A stretch of 64,000 bases of DNA from Siphonodentalium dalli (lineage: Eukaryota > Mollusca > Scaphopoda > Gadilida > Siphonodentaliidae), in the NCBI GenBank assembly GCA_032622095.1, contig CP136065.1, positions 25,863,141 to 25,927,140 of the forward strand. The letters are read 5' to 3'. Position 1 is the stretch's first letter; every line of letters begins with the position of its first letter. Below are positions 10,823-21,201 of this stretch, one piece after another. The position numbers and the translations under genes are program-made. The notes under the pieces are model-generated. The model was not told where the DNA came from and made no database searches. It saw nothing but the letters and a program-made list of their open reading frames with translations.

Positions 10823-12295
10823 ACCAAACAACTATCGCCCAGTCAGCCTAACCAGTATAGTAGGCAAAGCTCTGGAGGCAAGAATAAGGGATAAAATAAT
10901 GGACCATATGAGAAATAACCAACTATTTAGTAAGAAGCAATTTGGATTCATCAAGGGACGATCTACAACATTACAGCTACTGCACTCATTGGAAAAGTGG
11001 ACCAAGACCATAAATGAAGGATATGCAACACATGTAATTTATATGGACTTCCAGAAAGCATTCGATACCGTTCCACATCAAAGACTACTGCATAAAGCAA
11101 GAAGCTACGGAATAAATGGAAATATATTGGAATGGATAGAGAATTTTTTACAGGGAAGACAACAAAGAGTGATGATAAATGGCGAAGCGTCAACAACACG
11201 AGAAGTAATAAGTGGAATACCCCAAGGAAGCGTGCTCGGACCCATATTATTTGTCATATATATAAATGACCTCCCATCCAACGTCAAATCGGATGTCATG
11301 ATGTTTGCAGACGACACTAAAATTTACAGGGAAATACAGGGTATACCAGATGTGGATGCATTACAGAATGACTTAGATGAACTCCAGACATGGTCAGACA
11401 AGTGGCTTTTGAAATTTCACCCAGATAAATGTGTGACAATGAACATCGGCACGAAAACAGAAGAGCCAAACTATCACATGAAGAACAAAGATGGACAATA
11501 TGTACAACTAAAGGAGGTAACTGAAGAGAAAGATATAGGAGTCACAACTGATAACAAACTGAAATTTGACCAACATATAAATGAGAAAATACAGAAAGCA
11601 AATGCAGTCACTGGAGCTATACGCAGAGCATTTACGCACATGGACACCAAAACAATGCTGAAACTATACAAAAGTCTGGTGAGACCACATCTAGAATATG
11701 CCCAACCGGCCTGGAGTCCACATTTAAAGAAAGACATTGAAATGCTCGAAAAAGTCCAAAAAAGATTCACAAAACTAATACCAGAATTAAAAGAACTACC
11801 ATATGAAGAAAGACTAAAGAAGCTAAATATACCAACACTTAACTACAGAAGAATAAGAGGAGATATGTTAGAATGCTTCAAGATATTTAACACCTATGAT
11901 CCGGAAGTGAATGACATATTAAGAAGAAGCACCGAACTCCGAACCAGAGGACATAATTATAAATTATTCTTGGAAGGAGCAAACAGGGATGTGAGGAAAT
12001 ACTCATTTAGCCTAAGAGTGGTGGAGCCATGGAATCATCTAGCAGAAGAAGTCGTCTATGCAGAAGACATGAATTCATTCAAAAACAATCTCGATTACCA
12101 TTGGCAGGACCAAGAGATTAAATTAAATTTCAAGGCTGAATTGAGGCTGACAGACCCTGATACGATCAATCAAAAAAAAAAAAAAAATGCAGGAGAGTTC
12201 GGAGAAATAGAAGATGAAGAATCAGAGGTGGATATAGTGGCATCTATAGAAGCCAGCGTCCACTAACAACATAAGGTAACATAAGGTATAAAAAG
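9505..12295 (+). mobile_element. 5'-truncated non-LTR retrotransposon (CR1/Jockey-type LINE)
   Basis: The element carries the C-terminal part of an apurinic-like endonuclease domain followed by a full reverse transcriptase and C-terminal region. It is cut at its 5' end inside the endonuclease: homology-like sequence begins near 9515 and no ORF1 or 5' UTR precedes it, as expected from incomplete target-primed reverse transcription. The 3' end has short repeats of AACATAAGGT (12267-12292) rather than a poly(A) tail, as CR1-group elements do. A single-base shift at the homopolymer 10802-10817 breaks the frame. It lies in sense orientation in UPF0728 intron 1. No target duplication could be fixed. 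Confidence 0.9.
10767..12266 (+). pseudogene. LINE reverse transcriptase, main part
   Basis: True homology starts at KSKPNNYRPVSL (residue 17). Palm and finger motifs are intact: KKQFGFIKGRST (57-67), MDFQKAFDTVPH (93-104), SGIPQGSVLGPILF (149-162) and the catalytic FADD at 180-183. The thumb and C-terminal segment around RPHLEYAQPAWSP and LEKVQKRFTKLI are typical of the CR1/Jockey group. Apart from the upstream frameshift the catalytic core looks undamaged, so the copy is young or the shift is recent. An A run at 12172-12186 sits near the end of the frame. Confidence 0.9.
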
Positions 12296-12427
12296 GTGCT
12301 TGTGAGATTGGAAATTTCCAAAAATTGAGAAAGTTTGAGATGTCGGTTGTGAAATTCCAACCCAAGACTTGGGAGTCTGGAGCCCGGTCGGGAGGGGACT
12401 TGTTGAGCTGGAGGCGGGGTGATCAAT

Positions 12428-12482
12428 AGTGTACACAGGGTAATTTCAAGGTGGATATTCACCTTGAAATTACCCACTGTAC
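12428..12482. repeat. Near-perfect 55-bp palindrome
   Basis: GTACACAGGGTAATTTCAAG at the left is mirrored by CTTGAAATTACCCACTGTAC at the right, with GTGGATATTCAC as the turn. It could fold into a stable hairpin. It lies between the LINE 3' end and the next element, and could be the end of another element or a minimal MITE. Confidence 0.7.
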
Positions 12483-12797
12483 GCTACTGAAGCCTCTCTA
12501 GCCACATATCGTGTTTAGATCTACTTCTTTCAAAGTGATTATGAAAAGTTCTGACTATTGTGGTCTCCAGAGTCCCAGTCTCATCAGTCTTTGCAGTCTG
12601 GTGAGCGACCCCACAGTCTTTGACTGTCTTATTAATATTAATATATTCTTTTGCAGTCAACCTACTCACATGTTTTTGTGTGGGGGTAGGTACAATGGTA
12701 CATATAGATTGTTTTTTTGTATTTTGTGGGTAGGCTATTAAAATACATGTACCCGTATATATATAATGTCGATCTTCTCCAAAATCTGTCTTTGAAT

Positions 12798-14162
12798 TAG
12801 TCCAAGTCTTCTTGTACTAAAACCAGCTAAGATATTGGGATGGCGATGCTGGCGTTTAGTCCAAGACCGCCCTATATGCTCGCTTATGACACGGCTTAAG
12901 CGTTAGTGACCCGCTCAAATAAAACCACAATTATATGAAATAAAATATCACAATTGCGACAATAAACGGATATTTTCCGCAGAAGACATGCTATTTTATC
13001 TGAAACCCACATCAGTTGTGAATTTAAAACGGTAATTTAATGCGAAAAGAGACATTTACCTCAATGTTTACAATTTTTTAAAAGTATGCGAACTCGGTTG
13101 ACCTCGCGAACTGTGTTCGGCATTTTCCGTTGAAAATATTCCGTAGATTTTGGACAACAACGCAAATTACGAAGAATTCTCCATTGTAATCGTAATTATG
13201 TGTGTCAATAAATAAAATAATAAATAGATTAATTAAACATTGAAGATATAAATGTAATACATTAAATAAATTACGGGGAATTACAACCCTCTCAAAGTTT
13301 AAAACAGTGTAAACACAACGAGTATTAGAATAAATAATATGGTGCTACATTTCCCACATTTGGTGGACTTCGGCGAAATTAAGATATATACTAAGCGAAC
13401 AGAGCAATATACTGCTCTTGTTAAGCACACAAAAAATCAAACAAAATTTGTATAAATTTTTAACCTTAAGTTTGAAAAGTCCCACTAAAACGGAAGAACT
13501 ATATTTCGAAACTGTGTGATTCGGTTCTGCGATTATTTTATCAACACAAAGGTCAAAATGCACATGGATGAAAATCACACGGATGGAAAGTCAGACACAA
13601 GAGTTCTAATTTGCTCCAATTTTGACAAGTTGCTTGCGAAAATTGTCAACAAAACTACCTTTCTGATCCTCCATTATGTCATTAAGTTTTTAGTGCGGGA
13701 ATTGTTCTCAAAGCACATTGGAAACTGGACTTTGCGGCGATCGGTTTTCGCTATTTTGTTCGGAAAACCCCGCGCTATATATAGAAACGGAAAGTAGAAT
13801 TCTCAGAACAAACAGCGGATTATGCCGAACTTATTCGGACCACTTCGGCTTTCGGTTAAAACGTAAACAAACAGAGAAACAAATCGATGTTTATGGCAAT
13901 CAACCGGAATATTCTATGTGTAATTTAACATTAAAGTTAGATTATTATACACCACTGTGACCATAAGATGTAAGCCTTTCCGATGTATATAGCATCATGT
14001 ATTGATTTGCTAGGTAAATCGAGTAAAATACACCACAGATTCCCGCCACAGATCGTGGGCGTAAGTCGTGTGGTAGGATTGGTATGCAAGCGGGCTTGGA
14101 CTAAACGCCAGCATCGCCATCCCAATATCTTAGCTGGTTTTAGTACAAGAAGACTTGGACTA
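12798..14162. mobile_element. MULE-like non-autonomous transposon, 1.37 kb
   Basis: The terminal inverted repeats are about 70 bp and almost identical. They start TAGTCCAAGTCTTCTTGTAC and run through CCAGCTAAGATATTGGGATG. A perfect 9-bp target duplication, TCTTTGAAT, flanks the element at 12789-12797 and 14163-14171. Long inverted repeats with a 9-bp duplication are the hallmark of Mutator-like elements. Internal frames are short and carry no MULE transposase or zinc knuckle, so the copy is a passive derivative. It sits in UPF0728 intron 1. Confidence 0.85.
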
Positions 14163-14171
14163 TCTTTGAAT

Positions 14172-15025
14172 GTGATTAATTATATAACTTAAGTTATACT
14201 GGTAATTCATATGGCATAACATATCCAGACAATTAAAAAAATTAATAATTTATTCAATATCTGTTGCATTTTTGGGCCAATCATTCTGTTGACTGCAAAC
14301 AACAATTATTTTTTATTATGGCTTTTTGAATTAAAAATGTGTACTATAGTATAGGGACAAAATGCAGGAAACAATGAAACTTTTCACAAAGAACATGCAA
14401 TATTTCTTCATGAATACCAAATCTCCCAAGAAATCAACAATAAATAAGATATTGGTAGTCAATGAAAAGCTTTATGATGTCAAGAATCTGTATCGGTAGC
14501 CAGTTGGTTTTCTGATGAGAACTGCCACAGGGATTCAGGAATATTTATTTATGCTACATACTGTATTTATTATAAGATTGGGATAAATATCATGGTATAA
14601 TAGTATAATAAACATCTTCCCGGACCCCTGTAAATATGATTGAGACCACTTATATTATTTGAAATGAAGCTTTGTGTTACTGAATTCATAACTACAGTAC
14701 ATGTATGGAAGAGGGCATATTATTTCCATAAATGGTTGATTTAATGCTAATTTTTAATTTGAATGTAAGATCAAAATCAACTTAAATGAGGTGTCTCACA
14801 TCATGCCTGCATTCTCTACAAAAATCAGGCTACACATGCCGTTCTACTTTTGTATGATACATATGTCGTTCTACTTTTGGAGAGGTACACCACAGGGGTT
14901 TGTTTGTTATAATGGTGCGCTCATTTTGAATTTATATCTATATGTTTTACTCGCTTTTTAAACAACAAGCCCATGTGTGCACAGTTAATAATAGCTCCAG
15001 ACTCAGTACCATACATACATTGTAC
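14172..15025. other. Non-genic intron sequence
   Basis: AT-rich sequence without a supported exon or element. It lies inside UPF0728 intron 1. Confidence 0.4.
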
Positions 15026-16304
15026 CCCTTACCAAAACCGAACGCCATTATTTAGCGTTTGCTTAGCGATTACCCTTAGCGTTTTCTTAGCATTTCCTTA
15101 GCGTTCAAATGCATAAAATAAACGCTAAGATGAATGGGGCAAACAAATGTTAAGCTTAGCGTTCAAACGCTATCTTAGCGTTTGGTTAGCGTTTGGTTAG
15201 CGTGTATATAGGGTGAAATATTTATGAGCTTAGCGTTCGAACGCTAAGCTTAGCGTTTGAACGCTTACCTCATTTGCATATTGTTGGTATGTTGGCAAAT
15301 ATACTGTTGCAATTCCTTAGCGTTTCCTTATTCCTTAGCGTTTCCTTAGCGTTTCCTAAGCGTTTTCTTAGCGTTTCCTTAGCGTTCAAATATAATCATT
15401 TAAACGCTAATATTAACCCTCAAGTTACTGAATGGTACAGTCTTCTAGTTATGACTTAAAAGGCTGCTTAGAAATGCCTCTCCGTTTGCTCACACATATT
15501 TAGAATATGCATTTTTTTAAATGTTACAGTACCTTACATTCTTTTCCTAAAGATTCACTAACTCATTCACTGATTGTTGACTCTCCCAAAATATTCCTTC
15601 CTCATGGTGGAATTATGAACTGTAGGCTACTCCAATTTCAGAATCAATAGAATTTATTCAAATATAATCAAATGATCTTAGCCTGATTTTCCTCTCATCT
15701 TCATATGCTATAATTACTGGGTGAAGGACAGTGTGAAATTCATCAAAACCTGGTGGTGACGTGCTATAAAAGATTGAGTGAAACATATATAGCAGGGTTT
15801 TGAAGTTTTTTAACTCTGTCTTTCACTCGGTCACAATAACATGTGAAGGCCAGAGGAAATTCAGGCTATAACAAAACAGTAATTAATATATAACATTCTA
15901 TCCTGATCGAGTTCTTTTCTTTACTTTAGTGATTCATTTCTGAAAACAATAAAAGAAAAAATTAAGATTTCCAAGAATCATTGATGAAATTTCCTTCAAT
16001 TTAACACAATTAAGCAACTTTACTCTGCATGCTTTCTTTGTTTTATGCAAAATGGTCCCCCACAGTTGTATTTGACAAACTAATTTTCAAGGACATCCCT
16101 TGCGATCAGGCACAATCACCTGCAGGTCTTCTGATGGAGTTACTTTACACAAATTATTTGTCTAGCTGTGCGGTCATAAACTTGGCATTAATATATACTT
16201 ACACGATGTACCAAACAATGTTGCACATTCTTATGACGCATGAAAAGGTATGATATCATACATGCTGGACAGTATGACATCCATATGAGACAAGAATAAC
16301 TTAC

Positions 16305-16443
16305 CCTTCATTAGACTTGAAATTATCATACGAAATCTTCATCCGACTTCTGTCATTTGTACACTTTGAGCATATTTTAGCATTAACGTCAGTCTCCTTC
16401 ATGATGTCCCACATCTCTTTTTTGGAGACCGAAATTATGAATT
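16305..16443 (-). CDS. Putative CxxC-containing exon of the TTAGCG-element gene
   Basis: On the minus strand an acceptor TTTTCAG precedes 139 bases of open frame ending at a strong donor GAAGG/GTAAGT. It encodes FIISVSKKEMWDIMKETDVN followed by AKICSKCTNDRSRMKISYDN, with one CxxC pair. The composition looks like real protein and the entry phase matches the previous exon. The downstream exon could not be fixed. One segment near 16090-16165 reads TPSEDLQVIVPDRKGCP and then a stop, but it joins in the wrong phase. A DNA-binding or transposase-accessory role is only a guess from context. Confidence 0.4.
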
Positions 16444-17866
16444 CTGAAAATTGAAGAATTAATATAATGATAACTATTTAAAGGCTTCGTACATGTATCA
16501 CCTGATTATTGATCAATTTCATGATTGGCTTATTTATTACAACTGTAATGCATAGCATGACATATTTCCTGATTTGCAGTTTGGAAAGGGTGCAGTGCTG
16601 AAAGTTTGAATGGATGTTAATTAATGGATGAAATAGTTTGTATGTGGATATCCTTCTTCCCATGCTGGTATATTATAGTAGTACCAAAGGACATTACAAT
16701 CCAATAATTGGTACTGAAGCTACATTCATACAATGCAGAATATCTGTACAGGGTTACAGGCTGAGCATATATCTGTTTCCAAAGTCAAACATAGGGCATA
16801 TGTTCTTCTTATTAGGTGCACTACAGCCAACTTATAGAATATATGTGTTTTATGTGTATTGTCAAACCATGAAATATTATCTGCTGAGAAAATTTATAAC
16901 TCATCAATTCTGCTGTTAAGTTAATTTTTTTGGTAATACCCAAAATTTAATATGGAGTTCATATATTCATTATAAGTAGAAATCCCATACAACAAAGCAT
17001 ATAAATGACAGATAAATGTTTAGCACAATGGAAATTCTATATTGAGGGGACCTGGTAAATTAACCTATTAATTGTACTGTATTTAAAGTATGAAGCTTAA
17101 TTACCCTTCTAATATTGCTATCTTTACTAAATTTGACAGATATAATTGTTTTGACTCCTTGCACTGGTACATTTCAAGTAGATTTCCTTACTGTAGTCAT
17201 GCAGTTTCTTCTCAAATCTTCTGTGACTGTTTCTTTGAAAAAGAAATTGTGATCTCTGAAATTGAAATAGAATAAGTCATAGTTAAAGCTATGCTGGTGT
17301 TATTCAAGCCATATTTTTATTTAAAAAATTGTAGGTAGAAATTTAATTAGCACTTCAAAGTTAATTCGCATGCATGGGCATCATGCATATATATATACAC
17401 CCATAGTAAGTTTCATTTAAATATTGCAATATATCAGGGGTGGCATCAGCATTTCCCCAATGCAGGGGCTACTTTATAATACAATTGACCCCTCCCCTGA
17501 TTCCACCCCTACAATATATTAATATGTAGATTAAACCCTGGATATGTGAGTCATTTGTTTTTATTCAAATTGGTTTATCCTTATGAGATTGATATATTAA
17601 ATCCCATTTATACAGGGTTGCATGTGCATGGTTTAAAGGGAATCCAAAAATCTGTGAGAGAGTAGTTGAATTGTGGAGGGCCTAGCTAGCTTGTATGGTT
17701 CGATCCCTGTAGCTAAGATTTAATATTGCCTTTGTGTGTGACTGCATGAAAGATGATCATGCCAATATTAATTGTACTGTACATTCTCTCTATATAAAAT
17801 ATCATATTTTGAAGTTTCATGAGGCTATAAGCAACATAAATTAATTTGAATTATGAAAGTACTTAC

Positions 17867-17920
17867 CAGAGACACAAATAATGGTTTCCCGGCCATTCAG
17901 GTGCTGTTGATTCTGTGAGA
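17867..17920 (-). CDS. Putative middle exon of the TTAGCG-element gene
   Basis: The minus strand has a pyrimidine-rich tract then an acceptor ATGAAG at 17921, 54 bases of open frame (SQNQQHLNGRETIICVS), and a strong donor TCTCTG/GTAAGT. The entry phase fits exon 19365-19413 and the exit phase fits exon 16305-16443. The acceptor is the weakest element; a longer frame reading GLIYEVSQ exists upstream but meets a stop. Confidence 0.35.
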
Positions 17921-18779
17921 CTTCATAAATTAATCCATCAAAAACACAGAAAAATGATCTCTTTTCACATTGCTTTTTAGAACAAAATCTGAGTATAAAG
18001 CTGCATAAACATGTACATCATTCATCAGTGAGAGACAAACTGGCCAAAAACAAAGAGTCAACACTGGGCCACACATCTGTTACATAGTTTAAGAAGTATC
18101 AAATTCCAAGCTTATGGGCCAGTTCTCCCAACTTAACAACTTTAAATTGCCCCCAGGGGATTGTCATGCAGACTCAATGATTGCATAAGGCAGTGATTTA
18201 ATTTTATGTATAGGCATTATCTGGTTCTTAGAATATTTTAGGGGATGCAGAGATCTGGATGGAACTAGCAAGTACAGTGAGACAAATTCATTACTTGAAT
18301 TAGTTAAGCAAATATTCTCGCACTTTAATTTAGAATTGGGGTAGTTTCAATTCATATTAATTATACAATTTTAAATGTATCTAAAATAGCCACATTTTCT
18401 GTCCCTATTCAGATGGAATAATTAAAGAAAAATATTTTCAAGTGATAGAAACTCATATTGACTGGTCTGTCTGACTTTAAATATAATTATTATTTTATAT
18501 AAAAAAATAAAATAATAATTAATAATGTTCATAAAATCACTTCTTTTGATAATGTATAAAGCACAGATGAGCCAATATTTCTTACAACAATAGATTTCCC
18601 CCCCCACTTTTTCCTTGTTGAACATGGACTTAATTAGTTTAATTACAAGAGATTCTCTGCTTGCACTGGCTTGCATGAAAGAAACAAAATTCTCTGTATT
18701 CTGTGCACTATACATTAAATATTAGTGTTTGAAAAAAATCCCATAAACATATTACACTTATTTAGTGATTTTTTTTAAA

Positions 18780-19340
18780 GAAAGGGTATACAGTGGTACA
18801 TGTATGGTACAATGTACATGTAAAACCTGCCAGACATGTCAAATATTTATCTCTTGTTCAGTTAAATGTGTGGAGTTTTCAAAGTATTTCCAAGACAACA
18901 AAATGTACTCAATATATGTATTGTAAAAAAAATATTTTTTGAATTCTACATCATTGTTCAGTTTAACTAATTCTGGCCATTCTCATAGGTAGATTAAATT
19001 GTCAAAAACATTAGTCACATATAGGAGATATGAAAACAAAAAGAAACAAATTACCAGGTACTTGTTGTTGGAAGATATTAGACAGTAGTACATGTACAGG
19101 TACAGGTACATATGTCATACCTGCCAGAATTGTCAAATATTATCGCTTGTTCAGTTAAATGTACATGTCTGGAGTATTCAAATTATTTCCAAGGCAAACT
19201 ACCAGTACATGAACCTATTAAAAATGTATTTAAAAAAATATTTTCATAATTCTACATCATTTTCTAGTGTAAAGAATTCTGGTCATTCTCGTATGTAGAT
19301 TGTCAGAAACAAGTCACATATATAGGAGATATGAAGTTTT
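18780..19340. repeat. Tandem duplication, two copies of about 290 bp
   Basis: The sequence from about 18800 (CCTGCCAGACATGTCAAATA) to 19050 recurs at about 19115-19335 with roughly 80-85% similarity by eye. Shared blocks include CTTGTTCAGTTAAATGT, ATTCTACATCATT and CACATATAGGAGATATGAA. It lies inside the TTAGCG element near its right end. Confidence 0.7.
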
Positions 19341-19364
19341 GATAAATTTTTCCATAAAATTTAC

Positions 19365-19413
19365 CTGAACTCGACTTCTGAATTTTATTTTTATTTCTCA
19401 AATGCACGGTCAT
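19365..19413 (-). CDS. Putative first exon of an unrecognised gene inside the TTAGCG element
   Basis: On the minus strand an ATG at 19413 opens 16 codons (MTVHLRNKNKIQKSSS) and one base, then a donor G/GTAAAT. It lies directly inside the right TTAGCG cluster, where a transposon gene would start. It joins in phase with the candidate exon at 17867-17920. The short basic peptide has no recognisable motif. The evidence is splice signals plus phase, with no homology. Confidence 0.35.
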
Positions 19414-19843
19414 GCAAGAAACACTAAGAACCATTTACTAGCGTTTATGAAAGGCTGAAAATCGCTAAGGAATACAAAGAAACGTTCAGATCTATCAATG
19501 CTTATAATAACAGAGAAGAGATGTTAGCGTTTTTCTTAGCGTTTAACTTTCAAAACGCTAAGGAATAAGAAAATCGCAAATATATTAACGTTTTTCTTAG
19601 CGTTTAACTTTCTAAACGCTAAGGAATAAAAAAAATCGCTAAGGATCATCGATGCTTAACGTTCAAACGCTAACAGAAGCGTTTTCTTAGCGTTCGAACG
19701 CTAAGAAATGTCTTCTCATAACGTTCAAACGCTAACAAATTGCCCCAAACGCTAAGGAAACGCTAAGAAAACGCTTAATAAGCGATTATGTTCGGTAAGG
19801 GACGGTACAAAGATCTCACTTTCTGATTCGGCACATACATGTA

Positions 19844-20084
19844 CAGTAATGCCCTAAATAATCGATTCCTTAACCACAGCAGAATTATGGGTAACTTTTC
19901 AGAATTTATTCGGAAATATGGCTTGATGCCATTCATTGGAAAGCTCTCATTGAGAGCTTTCCGATGAATGGCAACAAGCCATCTCACTGAGATGAATGGC
20001 AACAAGCCATATTTCTGACTAAATCCTGAAAAATTACCCATAATTCTGCTATGGTTAAGGAGTCGATTATTTAGGGCATTACTG
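19844..20084. mobile_element. 241-bp foldback MITE with TA target
   Basis: The whole element is an imperfect palindrome from CAGTAATGCCCTAAATAATC to GATTATTTAGGGCATTACTG, flanked by TA on both sides (19842-19843 and 20085-20086). The TA duplication and the CAGT terminus suggest a Tc1/mariner-like family. A short internal duplication around GATGAATGGCAACAAGCCAT adds a second arm segment. It sits 77 bp upstream of UPF0728 exon 2. Confidence 0.8.
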
Positions 20085-20161
20085 TATATGTAGGCCGAAT
20101 TACAAGCATGAATTTACTGAGCTTAGACATGCATATCTATATATTCTGTATTTGTTTTCAG

Positions 20162-20281
20162 CTTTACTGACTGGTGATGGCCATACTGTGTTCTTTGAAA
20201 AATCAAAGGACTGGAACAGAATAGAGCTTAAAGTCAATGGACAGATTGTGTACAAATGTGACATAAGGGACTTAGATTATG
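20162..20281 (+). CDS. UPF0728 protein (C10orf53-like), coding exon 2 of 3
   Basis: The acceptor TTTGTTTTCAG ends at 20161 and the donor ATTATG/GTATGC follows 20281. The exon supplies the last two bases of codon 32, codons 33-71 and the first base of codon 72. It covers the family core: TGDGHTVFFEKSKDWN, then RIELKVNGQIVYKCDIRDLD. Trp49 and the DIRDLDYG segment are characteristic family positions. Reading is uninterrupted and similarity to the human protein is clear by eye. Confidence 0.9.
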
Positions 20282-20369
20282 GTATGCTGTTAATTATACA
20301 TGTACAACTAGTACTTATAGGCTTTTTATTCTAATGGGGCTTATTTCTTTATGGTGATTCACAAATATC

Positions 20370-20868
20370 TGTACACCCATATTCGAACCTGACCTGTATT
20401 TTGGGCTGATAAACTATCATACTAAATTTGATTCAGATATGATCACACAAACTAAAGTTATCATCCGGAATCCAGAAATTGACAGGATTCTAAGTTGAAA
20501 AAGGGACACAACTCTCGCAAAAATGGGCGGAGCAAACCCATATTCGAACTTGACCTGTATATTGGGCTGATAAACTGACATACCAAATTTGGTTCAGATA
20601 TGATTACACAAACTGAAGTTATCATCCGGAAACCAGAGAATTAAAAGATTCTAAGTAAAAAAAGGGCCATAACTCTCGCAAAAATGGGCGGATCAAACCC
20701 ATATTCGAACTGTGTTTTGGTCTGATAAACTCACCTATGAAATTTTCTTTTGATCTAATAACCGAAACTAAAGTTATCATCCGGAAACCATTTCCAGACG
20801 GATGCACGGACGGACACCGGCTATTTTAATAGTCCCCCGAAATTATTTTTTTCGAGGGACAATAAGTG
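20370..20868. repeat. Three-unit dispersed repeat, about 160-bp period
   Basis: Three copies of a block starting ACCCATATTCGAAC begin at about 20378, 20536 and 20696. They share TATTGGGCTGATAAACT, AAACTRAAGTTATCATCCGG and ACTCTCGCAAAAATGGGCGG. The block ends with ACGGACGGACACCGG and a small hairpin around CCCCCGAAATTATTTTTTTC. It is a common architecture in bivalve genomes and lies in UPF0728 intron 2. Confidence 0.75.
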
Positions 20869-21201
20869 AATAATTCTTCAAATATGTTCATGCAGCAGAT
20901 CTCCACTCTCAAGCCTGTCACCTAGACCCTGAAACCACAACAAATAGTTTTCGCGGCTGGCTCAACCAATTTCGTGGCTGGTTAGCTATAGCTAAGCCGG
21001 CTCAGTCGCGAAGTTCGTGGCTGAGACGTTATCATTCAGCGTATTTTCGTTTCTGAAATTGTCCTAATCCCCAGTTATAGACCCTAAGTCCTTCGTTTAT
21101 TTTCGTCATTATGGAAAAGCCTAACACCAAAAGAAGACATGTGGTCTGGAATTCTACGGGTTCACCACAAACGCTAAAAAACGCATGGATGTACATGTAC
21201 C

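Larger units (their letters stand above)
15026..19810. mobile_element. Putative 4.8-kb transposon with TTAGCG subterminal repeats
   Basis: The left end (TTGTACC, CCTTACC, then CGAAC) and the right end (GTTCGGTAAGGG ... GGTACAA) are inverted matches. Inside each end lie dense clusters of CTTAGCGTTT and GTTYAAACGCTA motifs: about 15040-15410 at the left and 19435-19795 at the right, facing inward in opposite orientation. Such clusters usually are transposase-binding subterminal repeats of DNA transposons. The interior is 4 kb, large enough for a transposase gene, and the minus strand has exon-like segments starting just inside the right cluster. No recognised transposase motif was seen and no clear target duplication, so the superfamily stays open. 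Confidence 0.6.

Noticed and set aside
17640-17720. tRNA-like B box (GGTTCGATCCC) at about 17698
   Set aside because: No A box at the right distance and no cloverleaf could be drawn.
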